A DNA stretch of 64,000 nt from Flavobacteriaceae bacterium PS02338 (GTDB lineage Bacteria; Bacteroidota; Bacteroidia; Sphingobacteriales; Sphingobacteriaceae), in NCBI GenBank assembly GCA_029959615.1, contig JASCOD010000011.1, forward strand, positions 97,903-161,902, written 5' to 3'. The first letter of the stretch is position 1, and every line of letters begins with the position of its first letter. The notes beneath the pieces were generated by a model that ran no database searches, had not been told where the DNA came from, and saw nothing but the letters and a program-made list of their open reading frames with translations. Position numbers and translations under genes: made by a program. This document shows, piece after piece, positions 7,725 through 17,745 of this stretch.

Positions 7725-8648
7725 ATGTACATCAATATCACCGATAGCGAAATGGGAAACAATAGGGGGAGCAGTGCTACGCTGGTACATTACCTCGATA
7801 AGGAGAATAGGCTATTCAAATCTGAGGAACCAATGCTGTGGTTCAATGGCGAAAGCAAGAAGGTCCAGTCCTACGAGGTTAAGAATAAGATCGATCATAA
7901 CATTGCCAAATTATGCAGGGATGATGCCAAGTTCTTTCTAATCAATATCAGCCCAAGTCAAAAGGAGATTGTCCACCTAAAAGAACTTTACGGTGAAGAT
8001 GGCGCAAAGGAAAAGCTAAGCGAATATGCAGTGAAGATCATGGATGAATACGCCAGAAACTTCAAAAAGGAAAATATCCAGTCAAATGCTGACCTGTTAT
8101 GGTTTGGCAAACTGGAAAACCACCGCTACTATTCCCACAAGGATAAAGAGGTAAAAAGTGGGCAGGTCAAGCGCGGAACGGTCAAACCGGGCGAGCAGAT
8201 GCACGTTCAGGTGATCGTGAGCCGAAAGGACATCACCAACAAGATCAGGTTGAGCCCGATGAACAAATCTAGGGGCAAGAATGCCGAGCATTCCAAGAAA
8301 CTAGGGCAGTTTGACCGGGTAGCCTTTAAGAAATCGGGCGAAAGGGTATTTGATCAGCAATTTGATTTCCAGCGGCCGATCAGTGAAACGTTCAATCATG
8401 CCAATGCCAATGCAAAAGGCCTGAAGGAACGGCTTGACTTACGGGCATCAACCAATAATTCTACACCAAAGGAAAAACTTGAGGAGCCGAAACAGGAAAG
8501 CCAGCACAGCTACCTCCCACAACCTGAACAGACCAATTACCTTGGATTGCTACTGGAAAAACAGGATGCTGAGCCCCTGGGCACTGGACTGAAAAAAAGA
8601 AAGAAGCGCAGAAAGAACAGGGAAAACGAACAGGGATTAAGTATGTAA
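7725..8648 (+). CDS. DUF5712-type mobilization protein, putative relaxase
   Basis: 307-residue protein resembling DUF5712 proteins that follow BfmA/BtgA genes. It starts MYINITDSEMGNNRG, has a YLDKENRLFK segment near residue 26, and has an MHVQVIVSRKD block near residue 158 that resembles the metal-binding histidine strand of relaxases (HIHVVVSRRD-like), though only one histidine is present here. Tyrosines at the N-terminus (Tyr2) and in HRYYSHKD are candidates for the DNA-cutting residue. The C-terminal tail (about 245-307) is basic and low in complexity, ending in a KKRKKRRKNR tract that probably binds DNA. Position between the oriT-binding protein and the VirD4-type ATPase supports a relaxase role; the enzymatic assignment is inferred. 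Confidence 0.7.
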   Translation: MYINITDSEMGNNRGSSATLVHYLDKENRLFKSEEPMLWFNGESKKVQSYEVKNKIDHNIAKLCRDDAKFFLINISPSQKEIVHLKELYGEDGAKEKLSEYAVKIMDEYARNFKKENIQSNADLLWFGKLENHRYYSHKDKEVKSGQVKRGTVKPGEQMHVQVIVSRKDITNKIRLSPMNKSRGKNAEHSKKLGQFDRVAFKKSGERVFDQQFDFQRPISETFNHANANAKGLKERLDLRASTNNSTPKEKLEEPKQESQHSYLPQPEQTNYLGLLLEKQDAEPLGTGLKKRKKRRKNRENEQGLSM

Positions 8649-8664
8649 ACTAAAATATTTCAAT

Positions 8665-10692
8665 ATGAACACAGGAGAGGATATTCAGGGACTTAGAAAG
8701 ATAACCGATTTTACAAGGCTGATCAGTATATTCATACTGGCCATCCATTTTTATTTATGCTGTTACCAAGCTTTTAAGGCTTGGGGATGGACAGCGGAGA
8801 TTACCGACAGGCTAATTGCCAATATTGCAAGAACGGGCCTGTTCCGAGGGATACTGATACCAAAGCTATCAGCACTGCTCATGCTCATCGTCTCACTTGT
8901 TGCGGTCAAGGGCAGAAAGGATGAAAAGATACAGAAGAATGCCATTGTAGCCTACCTTTTAACAGGGCTGCTGTTATATTTCATTAGTGCCCTATGCTTG
9001 TATCTTAATGCGCCAGCACAGATTGTAGCTTTATTATATATGGCTATCACCGCAATAGGTTACCTGCTCATCCTTACTGGTGGGGCGATGCTAACTAGGT
9101 TGATCAAGAACGGCCTGAATAAAGATGTGTTCAATTCGGAGAACGAGACCTTTCCGCAGGAGGAACGGCTGTTGGAGAATGAATATTCCATCAACCTCCA
9201 AGCTAAATATAGATTGAGGAACAAGGTCAGGGACAGTTGGATCAACGTCATCAATCCCTTTCGGGGAATTCTAGTTGCAGGAACCCCAGGTGCGGGTAAG
9301 ACGTATTTCGTGATCCGTCACATCATTGACCAGCATATCAAAAAAGGATTTTCCATGTTCATCTATGATTTCAAGTTCGACGACCTTTCCAAGATCGCCT
9401 ACAACAAACTATTGAGATACCATAGAAACTATAAGGTCAAACCAAAGTTCTATGCCATCGATCTGGAAAATCCGAAGCACAGGTGTAACCCACTTTCTCC
9501 CGAGGGGATGGAAGATATTACTGATGCGGCAGAAGCATCACGGACAATTATGCTCGGACTGAACAGGGACTGGATCAAAAAGCAGGGCGACTTCTTTGTA
9601 GAGAGTGCGGTCAATTTTGTGACGGCGGTGATCTGGTACCTGAGAAAATATAAAGAGGGAAAATACTGTACGCTGCCACATTTGATCGAGCTGATCCAGT
9701 TTGATTATGATCCTTTATTCGCTATTCTAAAGGAAGAGGAGGAGATCATTCCTCTGATTAATCCATTTATTTCGGCATTGCAAAGAAAGGCCATGCCACA
9801 GCTAGAGGGACAGATTGCTTCGGCTAAGATCGGCCTTGCAAGATTGTCCTCTCCGCAATTGTATTATGTGCTCAGCGGTAATGATTTTACCCTTGACCTA
9901 AACAATCCAGAGGAGCCCAAGATCATCTGCGTGGGGAATAATCCGCAGAAACTGCAGGTCTATGGTGCGGTATTGTCCCTATATATTTCTAGGGTGATTA
10001 AGCTTGTTAATAGAAAGGGACAGTTGAAAAGTAGCCTGATCTTCGATGAGTTTCCAACGATATTCTTTAACAACATGGACAGCCTGATTGCTACCGCCCG
10101 TAGCAACAAGGTTTCTACGACCATTGCGGTACAGTCTATCGAGCAGTTGAAAAAAGATTATGGCGCGGAACAGGCGGATGTGATTACGGGGATTGTGGGC
10201 AATATCATTTCGGGGCAGGTGACGGGCGATACGGCAAAGAAACTGAGCGAGGGATTTGGCAAGATCGTACAGGACAAGGAAAGCAGAAGCATTTCCAATA
10301 GCGATGTTTCCATTTCCAAATCCACTCAGATGGACTATGCCATTCCCGCATCCAAGATTGCGACCCTTTCCGCTGGCGAGTTTGTGGGCGTGGTGGCCGA
10401 TAACCCCGACGAGAAAATCAGCCTGAAGATGTTCCATTCGGAAATCCAGAATGACCACGAGGCCATTGCAGAAGAGGGGAAGGGCTATCAGCCTATTCCA
10501 GAGATTAGGGTTGGTCAATCGGATATTCTGGAAAACTATGCATCTATCAAGGCAGATATAGATCATCTAGTGAAGGTAGAATTGAAGAAAATGGAGATTA
10601 GGGAAGCCGATGCGACAGAGGAAAAAGGGGACAACAACAACAAAGGCAATAACAGTGATACCATGGAACAGCAGCAAAGTATCAACTTCTGA
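8665..10692 (+). CDS. VirD4/TraG-type conjugative coupling ATPase
   Basis: 675-residue type IV coupling protein that delivers the relaxase-DNA complex to the transfer channel. The N-terminus has several hydrophobic segments (about 15-35, 70-90, 95-115, 125-150), followed by a cytoplasmic ATPase. Walker A is VAGTPGAGKT (about residues 204-213) and Walker B is LIFDEFP (about 457-463); TTIAVQSIEQLKKDYG is the typical motif after Walker B. The C-terminus ends in a Glu/Asn/Gln-rich tail. It is the third gene of the mobilization operon, 16 bp behind the putative relaxase. The conjugation-channel genes that would normally partner it are 44 kb away, behind the PUL. Confidence 0.92.
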   Translation: MNTGEDIQGLRKITDFTRLISIFILAIHFYLCCYQAFKAWGWTAEITDRLIANIARTGLFRGILIPKLSALLMLIVSLVAVKGRKDEKIQKNAIVAYLLTGLLLYFISALCLYLNAPAQIVALLYMAITAIGYLLILTGGAMLTRLIKNGLNKDVFNSENETFPQEERLLENEYSINLQAKYRLRNKVRDSWINVINPFRGILVAGTPGAGKTYFVIRHIIDQHIKKGFSMFIYDFKFDDLSKIAYNKLLRYHRNYKVKPKFYAIDLENPKHRCNPLSPEGMEDITDAAEASRTIMLGLNRDWIKKQGDFFVESAVNFVTAVIWYLRKYKEGKYCTLPHLIELIQFDYDPLFAILKEEEEIIPLINPFISALQRKAMPQLEGQIASAKIGLARLSSPQLYYVLSGNDFTLDLNNPEEPKIICVGNNPQKLQVYGAVLSLYISRVIKLVNRKGQLKSSLIFDEFPTIFFNNMDSLIATARSNKVSTTIAVQSIEQLKKDYGAEQADVITGIVGNIISGQVTGDTAKKLSEGFGKIVQDKESRSISNSDVSISKSTQMDYAIPASKIATLSAGEFVGVVADNPDEKISLKMFHSEIQNDHEAIAEEGKGYQPIPEIRVGQSDILENYASIKADIDHLVKVELKKMEIREADATEEKGDNNNKGNNSDTMEQQQSINF

Positions 10693-11234
10693 AACCATTG
10701 CCGAAGTGCCAGCCAAAACAATTTTACGACAAACTGAAACGCCCTAATAAAATAATTTGGTAGTTTTTATTTAGCGTGGCTTTGAATATTTGTACTCGTT
10801 CTAATATAATGGTAAAAAGCATCTGAGTGGTTCATTAAGACTTGGTAGTATTTTATCAGGGTCACTAGAAAATTGTTACAGGCTGGTAAACTTTATTTTT
10901 AGTATTATATATAAGGTGTTGGATATTGAAATCGAGTAATTGGGAAACTATGAAAATATATTTTATATGGTTAAGCAAAGTTAAATTGTCTATTTAATAT
11001 GCTATAGAATGAAGTTTTCAGATCACAGGCCTTCGCCTCACGCTGTAGAATATTTGTCGGAAACCTTATTAATAACATTATATTATGCGCTGATGCTTAT
11101 GAGATATTTTAGACTTTAAAATTAAGGTTTTGATTTCTCAAGTGGTTTTAAAATTTTTATTCGATTTCTGAATTCAAATGCCAGCGTTAATATTTGATTC
11201 TTTTTAACGCTTATTTAAAACTGTGACAAATATC
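10693..11234. other. Intergenic boundary between mobilization module and PUL
   Basis: About 540 bases without a coding frame I can support. Base composition drops from the balanced mobilization genes to clearly AT-rich DNA, so the boundary of the PUL insertion probably lies here. No direct repeat or transposase remnant is evident. Confidence 0.5.
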
Positions 11235-11265
11235 TTGCTAAACCGCTTTACTATTATTAGCTTTG
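11235..11265 (+). promoter_or_regulatory. LacI operator 1 within the ROK gene promoter
   Basis: Bacteroidetes-type promoter: TTG at 11235-11237 and TAGCTTTG at 11258-11265 (perfect TAnnTTTG) with 20 bp between. The palindrome TAAACCGCTTTA (11239-11250) lies between the boxes and differs in one base from the perfect copies upstream of three other PUL units. Confidence 0.75.
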
Positions 11266-11341
11266 GGCTTCAGCGTATGTAGTTGGAATAATGATATTAA
11301 GTTTATTCATACTTTGTTTGCCATATAAAATTTTTAAAAAA

Positions 11342-12241
11342 ATGCCAATTACTAGAAAAAACCCTTTAATATTAGGTGTAGATATCGGTGGGTCTCATAT
11401 AACAGCAGCATTAATTGATAATGTGGGGGGACAAGTTATATTATCTTCAAAAGTGTGTAGAGATATTGACTCTAATGCAGATTCTGATACTATACTTAAT
11501 GATTGGAGCTCGGCAATTGGAACAGTATGCAATGATGTAGACAAGAGGTTTCTAAATATAGCGATAGCTATGCCTGGCCCTTTCAATTATGAATCTGGAA
11601 TATCCTGGATTATTAACATGAATAAGTATGAATCTCTTTATGGTATTAATATAAGAGAGGCTTTGGCAGAAAGATTACAGGTAGATTCAAAACAAATAAC
11701 TTTCAGAAATGATGCTGAAGCTTTTTTAAATGGAGAAGTTTTATATGGCTCAGCTAAGGGTTTTAAATCTGTATTAGGATTAACATTAGGTACGGGCTTA
11801 GGATCCGCTGTTAGTAAAAATGGTGTTACTAGGGATATTAATTTTGGAAGTTCAAAATTTAATGATGGTATAGCCGAAGATTATATTTCATCAAGATGGT
11901 TTGTAAACCGATATTATGAGCTTACTTCAAAAAAAATTTTGGGGGTTAAGGAGCTCTTGTCCTTAACAGAAAATATAAAGGAGGTCGAAATAATCTTCGA
12001 GGAGTTTTCTCAAAACCTTAGTAATTTTATTAATGTTGTGTCGAAAAATGAAAACCCAGAAATTGTAATTATCGGTGGTAATATTGTTAAAGCTAATTAT
12101 ATGTTTTGGGAAAGATTAGAGTCATTAATTGCGAAAGAAAATAACAATATTATTTTAAGAATGAGTCTACTCGGTGAAGATGCAGCAATCATGGGGGCTA
12201 GCATAGATAAAAATCTAAATAATTTGCCTCTATTCTACTAA
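11342..12241 (+). CDS. ROK-family sugar kinase
   Basis: ROK-fold kinase of about 299 residues that probably phosphorylates a sugar released by the PUL. Visible motifs are GVDIGGSH at the N-terminus (phosphate-binding loop), FRNDAEAF with the catalytic aspartate in the middle, and LTLGTGLGSAV (second phosphate loop). The zinc-binding signature usual in this family (a GH histidine followed by CxCGxxGC) is absent; the corresponding stretch reads INFGSSKFNDGIAEDYISS. This is either a zinc-free subgroup or a regulator-like derivative. No N-terminal helix-turn-helix is present. The ATG at 11342 is preferred over an in-frame ATG at 11291, because the latter adds a hydrophobic extension close to the expected transcript start. 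First unit of the LacI-type regulon. Confidence 0.85.
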   Translation: MPITRKNPLILGVDIGGSHITAALIDNVGGQVILSSKVCRDIDSNADSDTILNDWSSAIGTVCNDVDKRFLNIAIAMPGPFNYESGISWIINMNKYESLYGINIREALAERLQVDSKQITFRNDAEAFLNGEVLYGSAKGFKSVLGLTLGTGLGSAVSKNGVTRDINFGSSKFNDGIAEDYISSRWFVNRYYELTSKKILGVKELLSLTENIKEVEIIFEEFSQNLSNFINVVSKNENPEIVIIGGNIVKANYMFWERLESLIAKENNNIILRMSLLGEDAAIMGASIDKNLNNLPLFY

Positions 12242-12287
12242 TCATTGTAGTATATTAAATTACTTTTTTTAAAAAAAAATTAAAATT

Positions 12288-12318
12288 TTGCTAAACCGGT
12301 TTAGTTTTTTTATTATTG
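12288..12318 (+). promoter_or_regulatory. LacI operator 2, susCD promoter
   Basis: TTG at 12288-12290, perfect palindrome TAAACCGGTTTA at 12292-12303, and a TATTATTG -7 box at 12311-12318. The spacing of 20 bp and layout are identical to the promoter at 21328-21358. A bound repressor would cover the polymerase site. Confidence 0.8.
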
Positions 12319-12377
12319 TATAGCTATTAAGTTTTTCCGCTTAAGGATATATTAACCAAATATTATAACCAATTTGT

Positions 12378-15300
12378 ATGAGTAATTTAAAACTAAACTT
12401 GACTTGCGGTCTTGCAAGAATAGTTGTTATTTCCGGCATTTGCTTAATCACTATACTCTTTTTCGCCTATGGTGCGCATTCTCAAGTAGCTAGCATTAAA
12501 ATCAAGGGTAAGGTATCTGACATTAAAGGAGAGCCATTGCCGTCGGTTAATGTTAAAGTTAAAGGTACTAACACAGCTACATTAACTAACGCCGAGGGAA
12601 TCTTTTCTATTACGGTCCCATCCAAGCAAAGTTTACTAATATTTTCATCTATTGGGTTTCAAGAACGTGAAATTTTAGCTTTAAATGTGGATGGGAAGGG
12701 AATTTCGATGAAAGAAAATGTTTCTGTACTAAATGACGTAGTTGTGATAGGGTACGGTACTGTTGCAAAGAGAGACCTTACTGGATCTGTTGGTAAAGCT
12801 AATATCGAAGACATGCAAAAAGCGCCCGTAGCATCTTTCGATCAAGCTTTAGCCGGTCGTATAGCCGGGGTAAATGTCAGTTCAGGTGATGGCCAACCTG
12901 GCGCAGCTTCTCAAATTACTATAAGAGGCAGTTCTGTTACACAGGATGCTTCACCTTTATATGTTGTTGATGGTTTTCCGGTAGAAAATATGGATGTGAA
13001 CTCTATTAATATGAATGACATTGAGTCAATAGAGGTTTTGAAAGACGCATCATCTATCGCAATTTATGGTGCTAGGGGTGCAAATGGCGTAATTATAATT
13101 ACATCTAAAATAGGTAAAGTTGGGCCAGCCAGAATTAACTATAGTTTTAATTATGGCGTTCAAAAAGATGTTAATCGCGTAGAAATGCTAAATCCTTATG
13201 AATTTGTTAAGCTACAGTTAGAGTTAGATTCTATAAGAAGTACAGGCGTGTCTAAAATAGTAACCAATAATATTATTTATTTAGGCTACGATCCTTTAAC
13301 AGGTAGTATTAAAAGAGATTTGGAGTCGTATAGAAATGAAGCTGGCTATGACTGGCAGGATTTATTATTGAGAACTGGATTACAGCAAACACACTCTCTA
13401 AACCTCTCTGGAGGGACTGCGGATACCAGATATTCGGTAAGCGGGTCTTTATTTGATCAAAAGGGAATTATCATAAATACTGGCTTAAAGAAGTATGATG
13501 GAAGAGTATCTTTGGACCAAAAGGTAAATAAAAATATTAAAGTTGGGATTAAATCATCTTTCTCAAATACGGAAAGTTTCGGAACTGTGCCAACTTCAGG
13601 AAACGGAGGCGGAGTTGTTCAGGGAATGCGGCAGTATCGGCCAGTATCAGGAGTGGGAAATCAAGATTTACTAAATTCTGAGATTGATAGTACTGCAATA
13701 GATGATTTTATCAATGGCGCAGGGAATGCCACTTTGGGAGGAAATTTGGTAAATCCCCTAGTACAGGCGCAAAACGAGTACCGTAGTTCTATTAGGAATA
13801 CTACCACTTTGAATGGATTTTTAGAATATTCGTTCCTTAATAAATTCAAGCTGCGAATTTCTGGTGGATACAGTGGGACAGAAGTTAAAAATGAAAACTT
13901 TTATAATTCAAAAACCCAACAAGGGAATTTATATACCAATACTGCTGGAGCGATACCTAACACATTTGGTATCAATGGAAATACGTCAAATACGTTAAAT
14001 CAAAGTTATCTCAGTGAAAATCTGCTTAACTACAGTACGCGTATAGGTAAAGACCATAAAATAGATGCTTTAGTTGGCTTTACTTACCAATATGCAAGAA
14101 ATTCCCTTAGGGCCTTTAGGGTAACTAATATCCCTCAGGCGCAAGAAACATTCGGTATAGAAAGCTTTTATACTGGAGTAGCCAGTTCACCAAATACAAA
14201 CGGTTCGCAGTGGCAGATGTACTCGTTTTTGAGCAGGGTAAATTATACAGCCTTTGATAAATATTTATTCACTGTAAGTGCAAGGTCTGATGGGTCTTCA
14301 AAATTTTCACCTGGCAAACAGTGGGGTTTTTTCCCTTCTGGAGCTGTAGCTTGGCGATTTTCAGAGGAACCTTTCATGAAAGGGCTTAAAAAGATTTTAA
14401 ATGATGGAAAACTTAGACTAAGTTACGGTTCCGTAGGTAATAATAAAGTAGGTGATTTTAGTTATCTATCTCAAATGACACTTAACTATGCTACAGGTTA
14501 CCCTTTTAATAATAATTATTCAATGGGTTTAGCTCCATTTTTTTATGGTAACGACCAGCTAACCTGGGAAACTACCACTGAACTTGATTTAGGCTTAAAT
14601 CTTAGTTTTTTAAATAGTAGAATTTCTGTCGAGGCTGATTATTATGATAAAAAGACAGTTGATTTTTTAGTTGGTGTATCAATTGCAAGCCTTGCTGGGT
14701 ATAGTAATGGAGCCAATACGCAGTATCAAAATACAGGTTCTGTGAGAAACAGAGGGTTTGAGTTTACCTTTAATTCTTTGAATATTAAGAAGAAAAATTT
14801 CAGCTGGTCAACAGATTTTAACATTGCATTTAACAAAAATACTATCCTTGAATTTTATGATGGATTTGACGTGAAAACAACTCCTTGGGCACAAACGGGA
14901 ACAGCTACAGCTTGGATAGCTAAAACAGGAGGGTCAATTTCTCAATTTTATGGTTATAAATGGGGGGGAGTTTATCAATATAGTGACTTTGATAAACTTG
15001 CTGACGGAAGCTATTCGCTGAAGAATGGACAGGCTACCTATGCAGCTAATGTTCAGCCTGGCGATCCTAAGTATCAGGATTTAAATAATGATGGTATTGT
15101 TAATGATGATGATCAAACAGTTTTGGGCAGCCCTCTTCCTAAATTTACCGGAGGTTTTTCGAATAATTTCTCCTATAAAAACTTTACATTAAATGTTTTT
15201 ATGCAGTACAGTTATGGTTCTCAAATATTAAACGCTAATAAAGTAATATTCGAGGCTGGCGGATTTCCCACAACATATAACCAATTTGCTACAGTAGCCA

Positions 15301-15725
15301 ATAGGTGGACCCCAACTAACCCAACCAATGATATACCTCGTGCTAGGTACACAAGAGGAGATGCAGGGACGTCAAATTATCGCATGTCATCACGTTATAT
15401 TGAAGATGGAGCCTATATACGCTTGAAAACAGTATCTTTAGGATATGCACTTCCCAAAAGCTTAGTCCAAAGATTAAGGATTAGTAATTTAAGTTTTGTT
15501 GCTTCAGCACAAAATATATTTACACTTACTAAGTATTCTGGACAAGATCCCGAAGTTTCAACATATCGTACTAGTAATGGGGCTTCTGGCGCTATTGCCG
15601 GAGGAGGGGATGGGTACACTTATATTCAGCCTAGTAGTGGTTATACAGCTTTGGCTGGTGGATATGATTTTACACCATATCCTCGCACACTTACTGTAAC
15701 ATTAGGGCTTAATGCAACATTTTAA
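12378..15725 (+). CDS. SusC-type TonB-dependent outer-membrane transporter
   Basis: 1,115-residue SusC-family importer for oligosaccharides. The order is a signal peptide (about 1-36, ending AHSQ), a carboxypeptidase-regulatory-like domain (about 40-120, IKGKVSDIKGEPLPSVNVKV), a TonB box and plug (VVIGYGTVAKRDLTGSV, then SITIRGSS-type sequence and IEVLKDASSIAIYGARGANGVI), and a 22-strand barrel to the C-terminus, which ends in the expected aromatic residue (NATF). There is no STN domain, so control is not by sigma/anti-sigma but by the LacI-type operator upstream. Forms the SusCD pair with the next gene, 93 bp downstream. Confidence 0.95.
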   Translation: MSNLKLNLTCGLARIVVISGICLITILFFAYGAHSQVASIKIKGKVSDIKGEPLPSVNVKVKGTNTATLTNAEGIFSITVPSKQSLLIFSSIGFQEREILALNVDGKGISMKENVSVLNDVVVIGYGTVAKRDLTGSVGKANIEDMQKAPVASFDQALAGRIAGVNVSSGDGQPGAASQITIRGSSVTQDASPLYVVDGFPVENMDVNSINMNDIESIEVLKDASSIAIYGARGANGVIIITSKIGKVGPARINYSFNYGVQKDVNRVEMLNPYEFVKLQLELDSIRSTGVSKIVTNNIIYLGYDPLTGSIKRDLESYRNEAGYDWQDLLLRTGLQQTHSLNLSGGTADTRYSVSGSLFDQKGIIINTGLKKYDGRVSLDQKVNKNIKVGIKSSFSNTESFGTVPTSGNGGGVVQGMRQYRPVSGVGNQDLLNSEIDSTAIDDFINGAGNATLGGNLVNPLVQAQNEYRSSIRNTTTLNGFLEYSFLNKFKLRISGGYSGTEVKNENFYNSKTQQGNLYTNTAGAIPNTFGINGNTSNTLNQSYLSENLLNYSTRIGKDHKIDALVGFTYQYARNSLRAFRVTNIPQAQETFGIESFYTGVASSPNTNGSQWQMYSFLSRVNYTAFDKYLFTVSARSDGSSKFSPGKQWGFFPSGAVAWRFSEEPFMKGLKKILNDGKLRLSYGSVGNNKVGDFSYLSQMTLNYATGYPFNNNYSMGLAPFFYGNDQLTWETTTELDLGLNLSFLNSRISVEADYYDKKTVDFLVGVSIASLAGYSNGANTQYQNTGSVRNRGFEFTFNSLNIKKKNFSWSTDFNIAFNKNTILEFYDGFDVKTTPWAQTGTATAWIAKTGGSISQFYGYKWGGVYQYSDFDKLADGSYSLKNGQATYAANVQPGDPKYQDLNNDGIVNDDDQTVLGSPLPKFTGGFSNNFSYKNFTLNVFMQYSYGSQILNANKVIFEAGGFPTTYNQFATVANRWTPTNPTNDIPRARYTRGDAGTSNYRMSSRYIEDGAYIRLKTVSLGYALPKSLVQRLRISNLSFVASAQNIFTLTKYSGQDPEVSTYRTSNGASGAIAGGGDGYTYIQPSSGYTALAGGYDFTPYPRTLTVTLGLNATF

Positions 15726-15818
15726 TCAAAAAGGTTTCAAATGAATCTTATCATATTCTTGTAATCAAAAAATTAATACATTAAGATAAGTTCATCATCA
15801 CTGAAAAAATATAACGAC

Positions 15819-17729
15819 ATGAAAAAAATAACAAAATATTTGGCCGTAGCATTTTGCCTAACGCTGTGTTTTACCTCATGCAATAAATGGGATGTAAGCC
15901 TTGATCCAACCTGGTTTCAGACAGCAGATTTTTCAACTGAAGCTCAGTTACAAAACCAATTAGCTGCTGCTTATAATATCTTAAGTCAAGATGCTACTTA
16001 CGGACAAGGTTTGTGGGGCTACATTAATGGGGGGACGGACGAAAGTTTCCGTTCTGGAACCACAGCTACGACTGCAGCTTTAACCCAACACTATAACATT
16101 GCTAATGATGAAGTAAACGTTAACACGCTTTGGCGACATTTGTATAGCGGAATTGAACGGGTAAATATTATTATGAATGTAGCAGACCAGCCTAAAATGG
16201 ACGATGCAAAGCGAACAAGCCTAAAAGGGCAGGCTAAATTTCTGCGAGCCTATTATTATTACTTGCTAGTAACGCATTTTGGTGATGTACCTTTGAAGAC
16301 TACACTTACATCAGACATGGGAATAGATTTTAATTTACCAAGAAAACCGTCAAAAGATATATATGCATATATTCTAAAGGAAATGATAGAAGCGGAAGCG
16401 ATGGTTCCAACTATGGCGCAAGAAAATACCACATCAAGAGTGACTAAATCTGCTGTTCAAGCTATACTTGCTAGAGTCTGTTTATCAATGGCAGGTAATC
16501 CAATAAATGATGAAACTAAATATAAAGAAGCATTATTTTGGGCAGAGAAAGTAATTAAATCGAATGCTCACTCTCTTAATAATAGTCCTTTGGTTTTAGA
16601 TTCTATTACGCCGGCCTATAGTAAATTGTTTGTCAATAACATGCAAAATAATAGAAGAGATAACAATGTTGCAGAGGGAATATGGGATGCTTCATTTTTA
16701 TCTAAATCTGCGGCAACAGGAGCCTATGCGAATTTAACATACCCTGTAACTCAAACTTTAGGAGCAATCATGGGGGTCTACTCTACAATAGCGACACCTG
16801 GAGCGTTAGTGGGATTTTCTGGCGGTATTTATCGTTGTACACCAAAGCTTTATAAGCTATATGCTCCAGGCGATCAAAGACGAGACTGGGCAATTGCACC
16901 TTATGGCTATAAAGACGCAACTAAAAATAAGTATTATACTCTAAAAGTGAATATAACTGGTCCTACTGGAACAGGTGCGGCGGCTACCGCTATTGTGTCA
17001 AACACAGGAGCTATAACATCTGTACAAATCGATAATCCTGGATCGGGTTACACAACAGCTAATGTAAGTTTTACATCATACGCAACTAATAATACAAAAA
17101 CACAAGCCGTAACGGCTACCGCAAATATTGCGACGGCTACAGCAACTGTAAGTGCTGGTAAGATAACCGCTATTACTGTTACAAAAGGCGGCTCGGGATA
17201 TCCTACTGTTGGAGAAAGAACTGTTGGTAAGTGGCGTAGAGAATATGAACTAGAACTTCCTCCGGTTCGTCTGCAAAATAACACTTCTTGTAATTTTCCG
17301 ATAATCCGGTATGCTGATGTTTTATTAATTGCGGCGGAAGCGGATTTAAAAGTAAATGGTGCACCTTCTATTGTGGCCGTTGAATATTATAATCAGGTGA
17401 GAAGGCGGGCATTTGGGTATGACTATAGAACGCCGGTACCTGTGCTTGATGTATCTACATTTGATATTCAGGATATCATGGATGAACGGTCTAGGGAACT
17501 TTGTTTTGAGGGGCAAAGGCGCAACGATCTTATTCGTTGGGGTAAAATGGAAGAGGCAATGCAAGACCTTCTTGCCGCCAATACTACAGGCCTTGCAACT
17601 ACCTATCAGGTAGCTGCCAATTTAGCTGCAAACAATTTTTTATCTAATCCTATAAAATATAAATTACTGCCAATTCCAGCGGTGGAAAGAAGTAGGAATA
17701 GGGCACTTACGCAAAATACAGGTTGGTAA
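15819..17729 (+). CDS. SusD/RagB-type surface glycan-binding lipoprotein
   Basis: 636-residue SusD-family lipoprotein. The lipobox TSCNKWD puts the lipidated cysteine at about residue 21. The N-terminal TPR-like helical repeats (FLRAYYYYLLVTHFGDVPL block), the conserved RRNDLIRWGKMEEAM stretch near the C-terminus and the LLPIPAVERSRN ending are typical. An insertion of about 85 residues (about 380-465, alanine/threonine-rich, with two related GSGYTTANVSF / GSGYPTVGERT copies) makes it longer than most SusD proteins and may form an extra binding or spacer domain. It caps the SusC barrel and presents oligosaccharides. Third layer of the operon: a surface lipoprotein follows 16 bp downstream. 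Confidence 0.95.
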   Translation: MKKITKYLAVAFCLTLCFTSCNKWDVSLDPTWFQTADFSTEAQLQNQLAAAYNILSQDATYGQGLWGYINGGTDESFRSGTTATTAALTQHYNIANDEVNVNTLWRHLYSGIERVNIIMNVADQPKMDDAKRTSLKGQAKFLRAYYYYLLVTHFGDVPLKTTLTSDMGIDFNLPRKPSKDIYAYILKEMIEAEAMVPTMAQENTTSRVTKSAVQAILARVCLSMAGNPINDETKYKEALFWAEKVIKSNAHSLNNSPLVLDSITPAYSKLFVNNMQNNRRDNNVAEGIWDASFLSKSAATGAYANLTYPVTQTLGAIMGVYSTIATPGALVGFSGGIYRCTPKLYKLYAPGDQRRDWAIAPYGYKDATKNKYYTLKVNITGPTGTGAAATAIVSNTGAITSVQIDNPGSGYTTANVSFTSYATNNTKTQAVTATANIATATATVSAGKITAITVTKGGSGYPTVGERTVGKWRREYELELPPVRLQNNTSCNFPIIRYADVLLIAAEADLKVNGAPSIVAVEYYNQVRRRAFGYDYRTPVPVLDVSTFDIQDIMDERSRELCFEGQRRNDLIRWGKMEEAMQDLLAANTTGLATTYQVAANLAANNFLSNPIKYKLLPIPAVERSRNRALTQNTGW

Positions 17730-17745
17730 TCTTAATTATAACACT

